Shown piece by piece: positions 1-11,233 of a stretch of 64,000 bases of DNA (within the stretch, counting starts at the first letter, position 1; each line of letters opens with the position of its first letter). The stretch comes from Rutidosis leptorrhynchoides (lineage: Eukaryota > Streptophyta > Magnoliopsida > Asterales > Asteraceae), in assembly GCF_046630445.1 (NCBI RefSeq), contig NC_092337.1:359902001-359966000 (forward strand). The letters run 5' to 3'. The position numbers and the translations under genes were made by a program. The notes under the pieces are model-generated. The model saw only the letters and a program-made list of their open reading frames with translations. It was not told where the DNA came from and made no database searches.

Positions 1-102
1 TGAGGTAACCTTCAAGATTTTATAGTTTCCATTTCTTATTCGTGGTTGATATTGTTGTATATTATGAATCATATGTAAAAATTCCCGTGTTGGCTTTTTT
101 AG

Positions 103-522
103 GCAGACCCTCCAGATGCATTGAAAATCCGTGAAGAGGACATAATTGGAGTTACGGTTCTGCTATTGACATGCTCGTATATGGGTCAAGAATTTGTTCG
201 AGTCGGATATTATGTAAACAATGATTATGAAGATGAACATTTGAGAGAGGAACCTCCTCAGAAAGTATTAATAGACAAAATTCAAAGAAATATTTTGGCT
301 GATAAGCCTCGAGTCACGAAGTTCCCTATTAATTTTCACCCGGAGAATAATGTTGACCAATCAGAACAGCAGCCTGATCATACGCCCGAAATCACAACCG
401 AGCAACCATTTGAAAGTTTGTTGACTGAAGAAGTGAATCTTGCTAAATGTGAAACCAAAAGTAACGATGGAGAAGAAAGATCTAATGTGCCAGATCAAGT
501 GCCTGCTCTATTGTCTACTTGA
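103..522 (+). CDS. ASF1: Histone chaperone ASF1, last exon (partial gene)
   Basis: This is the C-terminal exon of the anti-silencing function 1 chaperone, which binds H3-H4 dimers in the nucleus and hands them to CAF-1 or HIRA during nucleosome assembly. The translation contains the near-invariant core KIREEDIIGVTVLLLTCSY, then GQEFVRVGYYVNNDYEDE, VLIDKIQRNILADKPRVTKF and PINFHPEN, which form the last beta strands and helix of the ASF1 fold. An acidic, Gln- and Glu-rich tail follows, as is usual in plant ASF1, ending at TGA 520-522. The exon begins after a pyrimidine-rich acceptor. The AG at 101-102 gives Ala-Asp-Pro-Pro-Asp; the AG at 105-106 is the alternative. The N-terminal exons lie upstream of the window. 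The gene is convergent with tatC. The identification is very secure; the exact splice site is less so. Confidence 0.95.
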   Translation, partial: ADPPDALKIREEDIIGVTVLLLTCSYMGQEFVRVGYYVNNDYEDEHLREEPPQKVLIDKIQRNILADKPRVTKFPINFHPENNVDQSEQQPDHTPEITTEQPFESLLTEEVNLAKCETKSNDGEERSNVPDQVPALLST

Positions 523-1382
523 AGGTTAAATATGATGGTTAAGTTTTTTTTTTCGTATGTGTTTTCTTATCAAGAACAAAACATGTCATAGTTATGATGG
601 TGATGATGAATTTTTATATTTACAGTCTTAATGGTATGAGTTGTGATTTTTTCTTATAGTGCATTTGCAAATATGTCAGATGTCATCCCATACAGACTAT
701 GTGATTGTTATGAACCATCATCTACATGTTTAAGTCGTTGAGTTTTGATATCCTCACAAGATGTTAATTGCAACCATGCTATTATTGACGTAGTCCCTAT
801 GTTATTATTAGTGCTGTTAATGTCGTTTTTGTGACTAAAATGTTGTGCATAGGGTACTAGGGAAGTTATTCTTCAAGATTGATAGAGTTCTTCAATTGTT
901 TTGCACTTTGTTCCTTAACTGCTGATGTATATTTTATCTCGTACATCAGGATAAATCATGGAGGTTATGAACAATGATAAGTGATATTTGAAAAATAAAT
1001 GGTTATGACTTATGAGTAAAACATGAGGTTAAGTTGGGCTCTTAATGATATTTTGTAGTTATATTTGTGTGACAATAACTTTGAGACAAAAATAGTAAGA
1101 TGCACATTTTTTATGGGATGAGAGAGTATATTACTATCTACCGGGGAGCTTTATGAGGGCAAAGAGTGGCCCTCGACCCTCCTAAAATTTGAGAAACTAG
1201 TGATATTTATAGTTCTTTAAGTTACAGATGTTTGGACTTTTGAACTAACTTAAACTGGAGTACATATGAAAAAATTCACATCCAAAATGTTGAAGGGTTG
1301 TAGAATTCGCATTATTAACAATTAATTGCACAAGTTCCATTAAATCACCTGGTTACATTATATTATTATATTATTATATTAT
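523..1382. other. ASF1 3' UTR and intergenic sequence
   Basis: No coding signal was seen. The first few hundred bases are AT-rich and should include the ASF1 3' UTR. The exact cleavage site is not identifiable by eye. The stretch ends in a TTATTATA simple-repeat tract at about 1361-1388. Confidence 0.5.
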
Positions 1383-2659
1383 ATTATACCTACATACTAA
1401 AAGGCGTTGCGGATTCCGTCGTTTCAGTTATATCAGATTGTCGTTTTGAGTTTGCGTTCACACTACAACCGGTCCCTCAACTTCGGCTTCATTTACACAA
1501 TTATATTATTATACCTACATACTAAAAGGCGTTGCGGATTCCGTCGTTTCAGTTATATCAGATTGTCGTTTTGAGTTTGCGCTCACACTACAACCGGTCC
1601 CTCAACTTCGGCTTCATTTACACACCGCCTCCTCGAGTTTACACTTTTTCAAGGGTAAAAAGCGTAAATATATAATTTTATTACAATAAAAGAAACTAAT
1701 TTCACCCTAATTTTTAACGGGCCCTATCTTCTCGCTCGGTACGAGTTAAATTTTTCCGAGACCACCGTTCAACTTGAAAAAAATATGACGAACTCAACGG
1801 GACTAACTACGCGCGAAATGTACATCGTTAAAAAAATACTAAATATTTCGGGCTATATTTCATATCGCTTGGTGCGAGTTAAATTTTTCCGAAATCATCG
1901 TTCAACTCGAAAAAATCTAACGAACACAACGGGACTAACTACGCGCGAAACGGACATCGTTAAAAAAAAACTAAATATTTCGGGACATATTTCATACATA
2001 TACATATACATACACGTACAAAAAACAACTCAACCTATTAAATATATTAGGTACCAAACAACATATATCCAAATTCGACCGCGCGTTATATCAGATTGTC
2101 GTTTTGAGTTTGCGTTCACACTACAACCGGTCCCTCAACTTCGGCTTCATTTACACACCGCCTCCTCGAGTTTACACTTTTTCAAAGGTAAAAAGCGTAA
2201 ATATATAATTTTATTACAATAAAAGAAACTAATTTCACCCTAATTTTTAACGGGCCCTATCTTCTCGCTCGGTGCGAGTTAAAATTTTCCGAGACCACCG
2301 TTCAACTTGAAAAAAATATGACGAACTCAACGGGACTAACTACGCGCGAAATGTACATCGTTAAAAAAATACTAAATATTTCGGGCTATATTTCATATCG
2401 CTCGGTGCGAGTTAAATTTTTACGAAATCATCGTTCAACTCGAAAAAATCTAACGAACACAACGGGACTAACTACGCGCGAAACGGACATCGTTAAAAAA
2501 AACTAAATATTTCGGGACATATTTCATACGTATACATATACATACACGTACAAAAAACAACTCAACCTATTAGATATATTAGGTACCAAACAACATATAT
2601 CCAAATTCAACCGCGCGTTGAATACAACCGCAGCAACGCGCGGTCGAATTTTTTTCTAG
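1383..2659 (+). mobile_element. Helitron-like non-autonomous element with internal tandem duplication
   Basis: The 3' terminus looks like a plant Helitron: an 18-bp stem (2603-2620 pairing with 2634-2651, one mismatch, 13-nt loop), a short T run, then CTAG at 2656-2659 followed by T. The start motif CTACATACTAAAAGGCG at 1390 resembles Helitron 5' ends but lacks a clean TC. The inside is repeated. A block of about 120 bp occurs at 1383-1503 and again at 1504-1624. A unit of about 535 bp occurs at about 1551-2088 and 2089-2659, with copy 1 cut inside the left arm of its own terminal hairpin. There is no Rep/helicase ORF, so it could only move in trans. The ORFs seen here lie in the repeat and are not credible genes. 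Confidence 0.55.
2603..2651 (+). repeat. Terminal hairpin of the Helitron-like element
   Basis: Arms 2603-2620 and 2634-2651 pair over 18 bp with one mismatch and contain the GC-rich core ACCGCGCGTTG. The hairpin sits 4 nt upstream of CTAG, as expected of a Helitron 3' transposition terminator. A truncated copy of the left arm at 2072-2088 marks the internal duplication junction. Confidence 0.65.
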
Positions 2660-3227
2660 TTATGTACATTTGAGTAAAAATACTATCTTTATGAGTTCAT
2701 GGACTATAGTTATCTTTCATTTTGACTTCTGCAAATATCCAAATATAGTTTTCAAAATCAAGATATTATAACACTTTTTAATACCTACAACAAATTGCTG
2801 AAAAGTTCTTGAAATGGCACACTTGTTGGTCTCATTGATTTCATTCATAAGGTTGGTTTAGACTATATGCATTTTGTCAAATGTTAATTTGGTTTTAAAT
2901 TAATTTTCCTAAAATTGTTAAGTATGTTAAATAACAGCTGAGACTCTGAGCTATAGATCTCAATGCAGACATGCTTCTTGGTTGCAACAAAACAAATCCG
3001 GCTAACACCATGAAGGTCAATGGTATAGGTCAAGTGGGTTTAGGGTGAGCAACATGGGTCAAGCGGAACAAACAATTGGTTGATAATGGTGATCGTGTTA
3101 TGTACCAATAACAAATAATAATTTTATATTCTAAAAACACCATCATTGTACATCTATATGAAGTTTATCTCATTCTATGGCTACACAAATTGGTGTGCAC
3201 CCAAGGATCAATCTGGGCTCGACCCAC
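2660..3227. other. Intergenic sequence, including tatC 3' UTR side
   Basis: This is AT-rich sequence between the Helitron-like element and the tatC stop codon. The right part should contain the minus-strand tatC 3' UTR. No ORF, RNA gene or clear repeat was recognised. Confidence 0.4.
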
Positions 3228-5964
3228 TTACTTACCAATGAGCTTAACGGTCCACGCACCACCAAAGTAAAGACCCAAGAGGGGTCCCGCCAGAAGCATC
3301 TGAGTTAAAGGATCAGTTGATGGAGTTACAATAGCAGCTGCAACAACTGCACCAACTACTACGTATCTCCATACCGATAACATTTGATTACCTGTCACTA
3401 ATCCAACTTGTCCTAGTAGAAGTTGTATCACTGGCACCTAAATACATAAAATAAATAAATAAAACAAAAATAAGAAGAAGAAAAAAATAAGAAGAGAACA
3501 ATGTAACAATTGTCTAGTTACATTTTGACCTTTGAGGTCAAAACTATTATAGTATGAACAAATTGATTCTATATGATCTTGTTAGAAGTTATAGGAGCAA
3601 TCTTTATGTTCTTGTACTACTCATAAACTCTTCCATCCCAAAATAATCATTTTGACTTTTGAAGTCTTTTTTTTTCAACCTTGACTTTAAATATTTTTGT
3701 TTGTGTTATATAATACTTGATGAAAAATATATCAATGAATTCGTGTTTAAAATCCAGTCCATTCATGCAAATTTCATCAAATAATATATAACACAAACAA
3801 AAATAATTTAAGTCAAAGTTAAAAAAGACAAACTTTCAAAAGTCAAATGGGAGGATTATTTTGGGACGGAGTGAGTAATATGTTTGGTTCTATCATACTA
3901 TTTCCAATATCACACGAATTTTTATTTCAAGGATGAACATTAGTCTATTTGAGGTGAAGATTTTGACATTGAGGTCAAATCAACTGTATTCATATGCATT
4001 GCTCAAACTTACAAATGTAACGTAGAATTATAAACGCACACCAAAGATATAACTAAACAGTTCAAAAATTCATTGAAACTGGTATGTCTGATTTCATAAC
4101 TCACACCAACAATAACCTGAAATAAATAAAAGTAATACCTGGAAAGACAATCCTGTACTGAACATGAGTACCAAAATGAACTCGAAGTATTGATCAATCG
4201 ACCACAACGATTCAACAACACCTTCTGCATAGTTAACAAAGAAATTTAAAGCAGCCGGAGTAAGAACGATGTACGAAAACACGATCCCGGTGTAGAAAAG
4301 TATTGACGATCCAAGAACAATTGGAGCTAAAAACTTTCTTTCTGATCTTGTTAATCCAGGTAGAACAAAAGCTATGATCTCATATAGAATAACTGGGCTA
4401 CCCAAAAGAAGTCCACAATACCCCGATACCTGCATACCGAAACATATAATTATTCTTGATACATATTTCGATTCACACATGTAGTAAAAAGCTAAAGAAC
4501 TACAAGACTAAGCATATGTCTTAAATTTGTGTCTTGGTTTGAAATGTAGATGTATATATTTTGCAATATATTTAAGTCAAGGTTTGAACTTTTTTTGTTC
4601 CCTTTCGGGCCCGAGTTTTTGACTCCTTTGCGAGCAGACTAATCTCGAGGCGACAACCTGCTAAAGATGTACACGAATAAGCATGTATCTTGAATTTGTA
4701 TCTTGGATTGAATTGAAAGGTAGATGTATATATTTGCAATAAATTTAAGTCAAGGTTTGAACTTTTTTCGGTTCCCTTATGAGTCCGAGTTTCCGACTCA
4801 CTTTGCGAGCAGACTAATCAACATGTTTATGATACAACGAGAATTTAAGTCAAGTTGAGATTGAGACATGTATGTTGAGGCAAGTGAATAAGGGGTTGAA
4901 TAGTAACCTTTATAGTGGTAAAGAAAAACTCGCCGGGAGCTAATTGTAGGAACCGGACACCTTGAGTTCTAACAGGAGCTTCAAGAATCATTATAAGATC
5001 CTTCGAGTACACAAAACATCCTAAAATGGCAGCCCCAACTGCCATAACCGACACAAAAATCCTCTCTCGTAATTCTTCAAGATGATCAAATATTGTCATT
5101 TCTTTGTCTTCAGGTAAAAGCTCTTTATCCGGGTATAAAAAATTATAAAGAGCACTTCCGTTAGCTGAATCGTTATCCGCGAATGCATCTTCTTGGATGT
5201 TATCAGCAACTTCTGAGTGTAAAACAATAAAAAATTAGTTAAGTTTAATATGAAGGAACGAAGTTGACACAATCCCATTTCTTTCCATTGGTCACATAAG
5301 TTATATGGTTAGGATCCTAATAACCATCCATGACTACAAAGTAACTTATGAATACAAACTAACTGTAACAGTTGTGTTCTTAAATGTCATGACTCATGAG
5401 TCATGACCTTATAGAACTAGCACTTTTTTTGTAATAAAATAAACCATATAAATAGCATAATTCAAGATAATAAGCTTACATAACACCATTCAAACTACCT
5501 ATTGTCTAATACATAAGCCTACCATCAAATCATGATAAGATAAGATTATAGTATATACCAATATCATTAGAATAAGCTGAAATGAAGATTCCCTTACAAA
5601 TCATGCCAAGTACAACAATTCATAAACCGAATTCATTAAATAAGAACAAAAAAAGCATAATTTAAAGTGATTGCAACTTATAAAAGTATATTATAAGAAT
5701 TGGGTTATGCAACTTACCAGGCCTATCTTCAACAACAGCTCCTGAACCTCCAATTCCAAGCCTATTTTGCATATCCCTTACATCTTCAAGAGCAAAGCAA
5801 ACAACTTTACTAAACTTTGTTTGCCTTTTACTTGTGAGATTAAAAGGGTTTTTTCTTTGATTGATTTGCAAAGAAGGTGTGTAATTTGTTCTTGAATTTA
5901 CACAATTAAAGCAGCTGTTTGTGCTGAGATTAAGATTGTAGATGAGGGTGTTAGTGCTCCCCAT
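3228..5964 (-). CDS. TATC: Chloroplast Sec-independent protein translocase TatC (4 exons)
   Basis: TatC is the multispanning core of the thylakoid twin-arginine translocase. With Hcf106 it binds twin-arginine signal peptides, and it recruits Tha4 to move folded proteins into the lumen. The spliced CDS is 5964-5718, 5212-4908, 4429-4139 and 3437-3228, all with GT/AG introns and consistent phase, giving 350 aa. Residues 1 to about 80 are Ser/Asn-rich and basic like a transit peptide. The mature part has [20 protein letters not shown], then [19 protein letters not shown] (first TM), [47 protein letters not shown], and C-terminal hydrophobic segments, consistent with six TM helices. The first ATG fits the transit peptide. 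Introns and a transit peptide show it is nuclear, not plastid, DNA. The reading frame is intact. The gene is convergent with ASF1. Confidence 0.95.
3628..3875. mobile_element. Stowaway-like MITE in the last tatC intron
   Basis: This is a foldback element of about 250 bp. The left end has CTCTTCCATCCCAAAATAAT and the right end reads ATTATTTTGGGACGGAGTGAG, so the ends are imperfect inverted repeats of the common plant CTCCCTCCGTCCC type. The interior is also self-complementary: TTGTGTTATATAATACTTGATG pairs with the inverted copy near 3774-3797. A TA follows at 3876-3877, compatible with a Tc1/mariner TSD. There is no coding capacity. It is within an intron and does not touch splice sites. Confidence 0.65.
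4512..4821 (-). repeat. Diverged tandem duplication in tatC intron 2
   Basis: Two blocks of about 140 bp (about 4512-4654 and 4682-4821) share ordered motifs: TAGATGTATATAT, TTTAAGTCAAGGTTTGAACTT, a CCGAGTTT block and TTTGCGAGCAGACTAATC. They look like a local duplication of an unidentified repeat. Both lie within the intron between exons 2 and 3. Confidence 0.6.
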
Positions 5965-6425
5965 TTTTCTTGATTCAGTTCTAAAAATTAGTAATTTTTT
6001 TTTTGGGGGGTTTACTGAATTCCTTGAAATGATTCAGAGGAGATTGACTGGTCCTTAATTTTACACCTTTTATTTATAAATTTGATTTGATGATTTGATT
6101 TGATACTGATATTTTGGAGGTAGGAAAAGCCTATGGTGTATGTTAGCACAACAACCATTCTGTTCTTAGCGTGCGCTATGAAATTCTCTCTATAAAAACT
6201 GTTTATACACCAACCCCTTATGTTCAAAATATTAGGATTCTTACCCCGTGTACTTTCATAAAAGTTCTTACCACTACCTCCAAGATTAGCCATTTATTTA
6301 ACGACAGTATCAGCATCACTCAGAGAGGACTTAACCACTTTGTTAAAAGGTTAGTTTTATTTAAATAATAATAATTTAATTACAATTGAAGAACAAATAT
6401 TTATTAATAAAACACTTTAGGAGGA
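5965..6425. promoter_or_regulatory. tatC 5' flank (UTR and promoter region)
   Basis: This is the sequence immediately upstream of the tatC start codon on the minus strand and should hold its 5' UTR and core promoter. No convincing TATA box is placed. Short ORFs on both strands (6012-6293, 6171-6368) resemble nothing and overlap each other, so no gene is called. Confidence 0.35.
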
Positions 6426-6486
6426 TTTTTTTTTTTTTGAAAAGCAAGATAATATAAATGTTATCTTGCTTTTCAAAAAAAAAAAA
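6426..6486. repeat. Near-perfect inverted repeat (hairpin)
   Basis: Arms T13-GAAAAGCAAGATAA (6426-6452) and TTATCTTGCTTTTC-A12 (6461-6486) are perfect complements around an 8-nt loop. It is flanked by a duplicated TATTAATAAAACACTT motif (about 6401 and 6513), so it may be a tiny foldback MITE or its excision scar. Confidence 0.7.
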
Positions 6487-6767
6487 CACTTTTTTGTATT
6501 AAAAAAATTAAAATATTTATTAATAAAACACTTTTTTGTATTAAAAAGATAAAATATTTAACATCTATAATGGCCTATTTTTATTTCTTATGGGCCTTCT
6601 AAATTGTTTGAGACGACCTTAAGTTTTTTTTGTCTTGCTTGTTGACCAATTTCATCCAAATATCTCGGACACGCAACATGCACGACACTCCTTGCTTGTT
6701 GCGTGTATTATGTTGAACCCTATCTGATAAGATTTCATAATAATCCTTACATCACATTTAAGTGACA

Positions 6768-6883
6768 TATTTTGACTTTTAATAGTTTTATTTGTTTTAT
6801 ATAATATCTGATGAAAATAGTATGCATCAATTGAGTTTTAAATCTGCTTCTTGGGTATAATATTCATCAAATATTATATAACG
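6768..6883. mobile_element. Fragment related to the 3628-3875 MITE
   Basis: The order TTTGACTTTT, TTGTTTTATATAATA, CTGATGAAAAT, GTTTTAAATCTGC, TTCATCAAATATTATATAAC parallels the interior of the tatC-intron MITE. The outer terminal repeats are missing or diverged, so this is a remnant. Confidence 0.45.
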
Positions 6884-7349
6884 AGTGCATGGTTACCCGT
6901 GCGTTGCTGCAGGTGAAGTGAAAATCGTTGTACAAAAGTATATGTTTCCCTTTAAAATATTTTATCCGTACTGTGCTTAACAAAAACTAAAAAAAATAAA
7001 AAATCAGTTAAACCTATCACATCCGCATAATATAATCTTTTTATAATTTAACATATTAAACTCACATAATTTAATTGTTTAAACGTAATATAAAAATAAA
7101 CAATACTCCTTTTAGAAACAATTTAGTTATATAAAATCAGCTCATGTGTGTGAATACCATGTGTAGACGTAGTATAAAAATAAACAATTTCCCTTTTAAA
7201 AACATTACCTATATACATGAAACATAGTATCAACGAGGATAAAGAACCGCGCTTTGCTGCGAGGTGGTTTTGATTGGTTAACGGTCGTTGAACTTCACGT
7301 TTTAAAAACGGTTATAAGTCGTTTGGAAGATTTTGGTCGGTTAACAGTC
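6884..7349. other. AT-rich repetitive intergenic sequence
   Basis: No gene was seen. Two diverged motifs, ACCCGTGCGTTGCTGC (6894) and ACCGCGCTTTGCTGCGAG (7227), and a repeated ATAAAAATAAACAAT block (7091, 7173) suggest degraded Helitron-type or other DNA transposon tails. A family assignment is not possible by eye. Confidence 0.3.
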
Positions 7350-7423
7350 AGTTAATTTAACATTTAAAAAATAGTTAACGCTCGAGTAGCTAAATGTTTA
7401 AAAGAGTGAAAAGAAAAGGGGGA
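7350..7423. repeat. Minisatellite unit, left part
   Basis: The segment AAAATAGTTAACGCTCGAG plus TAGCTAAATGTTTAAA and GAGTGAAAAGAAA recurs at about 56058-56117 on the far side of the nested insertion. The two halves belonged to one tandem array of roughly 105-bp units that was split by element E. Confidence 0.65.
7419..7423. repeat. TSD GGGGA, left copy (element E)
   Basis: GGGGA directly precedes the TGATATCGGC start of element E. The same five bases follow its CA end at 55999-56003. Confidence 0.8.
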
Positions 7424-7645
7424 TGATATCGGCTAAAAAGTCATGTTTTTCACCCCGGTATTAAGGCCCAAAAACAAGAAAGATTCGAACTTTATCGGAA
7501 AAATACCCACTTCGTCAGTTAGAATTGAAGAACAAGTAATTATGAAGACGGTGCAAAAAGAATCAAGAGAATCGGAGCTAAAACGAATATTTTAGAGCGA
7601 AAACGGTGAAAGACAAGAAATCAAGTTACGATCTAGGGAATCAGC
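7424..7645 (+). repeat. Element E 5' LTR, first segment
   Basis: These 222 bp match 54036-54248 almost base for base (for example CACCCCGGTATTAAGGCCCA, CAAGTTACGATC, GGGAATCAGC). The copy then breaks off at the insertion point of element A and resumes at 49942. Confidence 0.85.
7641..7645. repeat. TSD TCAGC, left copy (element A)
   Basis: TCAGC lies immediately before the TGTAATGACC start of element A and is repeated at 49942-49946 after its CA end. Confidence 0.85.
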
Positions 7646-7837
7646 TGTAATGACCCGAACTTTTCCATGTTTATATATATTAAATGAAATTTATATTTAT
7701 ATGATTAAGTATTTCCAACATATTAAGCAATCAAACTTGTTAAGACTTGATTAATTGAAATAGGTTTCATATAGACAATTGACCACCCAAGTTGACCGGT
7801 GATTCACGAACGTTAATAATTGTAAAAACTATATGAT

Positions 7838-7929
<92 letters not shown>

Positions 7930-10900
7930 ACATGATATTATGATAAGTAAATATATCAATAAGTATATTAACAATGAACTACATATGTAAAAACAAGACT
8001 ACTAACTTAAGGATTTCGAAACGAGACATACAGGTAACGATTATCGTTGTAACAACATTTAAATGTATATATATATATATATATATATCATATTAACATA
8101 TATTAATACATCATTATATCATGATAATGTAATGATTTAATATCTCATTAGTTATAATAAACAATGGGTTAACAACATTTAACAAGATCGTTAACTTAAA
8201 GGTTTCAAAACAACACTTACATGTAACGACTAACGATGACTTAACGACTCAGTTAAAATGTATATACATGTAGTATTTTAATATGTATTCATACACTTTT
8301 GAAAGACTTCAAGACACTTATCAAAGTACTTCTACTTAACAAAAATGCTTACAATTACATCCTCGTTCATTTTCATCAACAATTCCACTCGTATGCACTC
8401 GTATTTGTACTCGTACAATACACAGCTTCTAAATGTATTTACTATTGGTACATACACTCCAATGATCAGCTCTTAGCAGCCCATGTGAGTCACCTAACCA
8501 TGTGAGAACCATTATTTAACATCTAGCATGAAATATCTCACAAAATTACAAACTAATGGAGCCTATATTGCTACTCCATATTCACGTGAATGTTAGGTAC
8601 CACACACACATACACTTTGCAATTTTCTTGAATCAAATTACTCTCTCTAAAGTGTTCTTTGTTTGTTCTAAGTATTCTTCATTATCTTCAACAAAATCTA
8701 GCTCAATCTAGTTCATAAATCCATACATAAACCAAGTTATAAAACAACTACTCAAGAACACACCAACAACACTTCCAAGTTTGCTAGCTTACTTCCAATC
8801 TTGCAAATCCACTTTGAGTGATCATCCAACCTCAAGAAATCTTTCTTATTTACAGTAAGATATCTTTATAATACAAGGTAATACTCATATTCAAACTTTG
8901 ATTCAATTTCTATAACTTTAACAATCTTATTTCGAGTGGAAATCTTACTTGAACTTGTTTTCGTGTCATGATTCTACTTCAAGAACTTTCAAGCCATCCA
9001 AGGATCCTTTGAAGCTAGATCTATTTTTCTCAATATTTCTAGTAGGTTTATCCACAAAACCTGAGGTATTAATGATGTTCATAACATCATTCAATTCATA
9101 TATATAAAGCTACCTTATTCGAAGGTTTAAACTTGTAATCACTAGAACATAGTTTAGTTAATTCTAAACTTGTTCGCAAACAAAAGTTAATCCTTCTAAC
9201 TTGACTTTTAAAATCAACTAAACACATGTTCTATATCTATATGATATGCTAACTTAATGATTTAAAACCTGAAAACACGAAAAACACCGTAAAACCGGAT
9301 ATACGCCGTCGTAGTAACACCGCGGGCTGTTTTGGGTTAGTTAATTAAAAACTATGATAAACTTTGATTTAAAAGTGGTTCTTCTGGGAAAATGATTTTT
9401 ATTATGAACATGAAACTATATCCAAAAATCATGGTTAAACTCAAAGTGGAAGTATGTTTTCCAAAATGGTCATCTAGACGTCGTTCTTTCGACTGAAATG
9501 ACTACCTTTACAAAAATGACTTGTAACCTGTATTTCCGACTATAAACTTATACTTTTTCTGTTTATATTCATAAACTTAAGTTCAATATGAAACCATAGC
9601 AACTTGAATCACTCAAAACGGATTTAAAACGAAGAAGTTATGGGTAAAACAAGATTGGATAATTTTGCTTGTTGTAGCTACGTGAAAATTGGTAACAAAT
9701 CTATATTAATAATATCCTAGCTAACTCATATTGTATTATACATGTATTCTAATATATTATGTAATCTTGGGATACCATAGACACGAATACAATGTTTTGA
9801 CATATCATATCGACCCATCTATATATATATATATTTCGGAACAACCATAGACACTCTATATGCAGTAATGTTGGAGTTAGCTATACAGGATTGAGGTTGA
9901 TTCCAAAATATTATATATACTTTGAGTTGTGATCTAGCCTGAGGCTTGTATACACGAGGTCGTGGATTGATTAGAGATAACATATATTGCTTTATTTCCT
10001 GTACATCTAACTGTGGACAACTAGTTGTAGGTTACTAACGAGGACAGCTGACTTAATAAACTTAAAACAGTAAAACGTATTAAGAATGTTGTAAATATAT
10101 TTTGAAAATACCTTAATATATATGTACATATTTGTTATAGGTTCATGAATCGACCAGTGACCAAGTCTTACTTCCCGACGAAGTAAAAATCTGTGAAAGT
10201 GAGTTATAGTCCCACTTTTAAAATCTAATATTTTTGAGATGAGAATAAATGCAATTTTATAAATGTTTTACGAAATAGACACAAGTAAATGAAATTACAT
10301 TATATGGGTGAATGATCGAAGCCGAATATGCCCCTTTTTAGCTTGGTAGCCTAAGAATTTGAGAACAGACCCCCAAATTGACGCGAATCCTAAAGATAGA
10401 TCTATCGGGCCCAATAAGCCCCATTCTGGAATTTGGAATGCTTTAGTACTTCGAAATTATCATGTCCGATGGGTGTCCCGGAATGATGGGGATATTCTAT
10501 ATGCATCTTGTTAATGTCGGTTACCAGGTGTTCACCATATGTATGATTTTTATCTCTATGTATGGGATGTATATTGAAATATGAAATATTGTGGTCTATT
10601 ATTACGATTTGATAAATATATAGGTTAAACCTATAACTCACCAACATTTTTGTTGACGTTTAAAGCATGTTTATTCTCAGGCAATTATTAAGAGCTTCCG
10701 CTGTTGCATGCTAAAATATGGACAAGATTTGGTGTCAGCATGTTTGTATAATATTGTTTTAAAACTGCATTCGAAATTTACTTTGTTGTAACATATTAAT
10801 ATTGTAAACCAATATGTATTGGTAGTGTGTAAGTGTGATATTTTTAGATTATCATTTCTGGATAATCTAGGTGGTGTCCTTTTAACCTTGTCGATAAAAA

Positions 10901-11025
10901 TAAAGGTTATGGTTTGTTTTAAAAACGAATGCAGTCTTTGAAAAACGTCTCATATAGAGGTCAAAACCTCGCAACGAAATCAATTAATATGGAACGTTTA
11001 TAATCAATATGAACGGGACATTTCA
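7646..11025 (+). repeat. Element A 5' LTR
   Basis: This 3380-bp LTR runs from TGTAATGACCCGAACTTTTC to GAACGGGACATTTCA. It is about 80 bp longer than its partner at 46642-49941, mainly because of a (TA)n expansion at 7841-7925. The two copies also differ by scattered substitutions, so A is clearly older than B. An ORF at 8299-8505 is conserved in LTR copies but is not credible as a gene. Confidence 0.85.
7841..7925. repeat. (TA)n microsatellite
   Basis: This is an uninterrupted TA run of about 85 bp within the element A 5' LTR. The corresponding place in the 3' LTR (about 46837-46859) has only a short ATATAT tract. Confidence 0.9.
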
Positions 11026-11027
11026 GT

Positions 11028-11040
11028 TGGTATCCGAGCG
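11028..11040 (+). promoter_or_regulatory. Primer binding site of element A (initiator-Met tRNA type)
   Basis: TGGTATCCGAGCG begins 2 nt after the 5' LTR. It matches the usual plant PBS TGGTATCAGAGC complementary to the 3' end of tRNA-iMet except for one base. The same sequence occurs in inverse orientation beside the minus-strand LTRs (19984-19998, 36931-36945, 42969-42983). Confidence 0.75.
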
Positions 11041-11233
11041 TTGGTCTTAGAGAACCAGAAATTTGCATTAGTGTGTCTTATCGATTTTGTTAGGATACAT
11101 TAATGAGTCTGGACTATGACCATGTTTTCTTTAAAAACGATTGCTTAACACTTTTGTTGGAAACTATATATTATTAACATGTAAATATTATGTGATATAT
11201 TAACCTCTTAATGTGTTTGATATTGTGTGATAG

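Noticed and set aside
1785..2506. Two repeated ORFs with MTNSTGLTTREMYIVKKILN-type peptides
   Set aside because: They lie in the duplicated Helitron-like unit, contain KKK/Y-I-Y-I low-complexity sequence and show no family resemblance; the peptide similarity is only the DNA repeat.
3228..5964. Possible plastid or mitochondrial DNA insertion, because of tatC
   Set aside because: Introns and an N-terminal transit peptide show a nuclear gene; no organellar neighbours are present.
10402..10647. 81-aa minus-strand ORF in the A 5' LTR and similar LTR ORFs (20041, 21017, 27331, 37157, 43026)
   Set aside because: Non-coding LTR sequence; the ORFs recur only because the LTRs are copies of one another.
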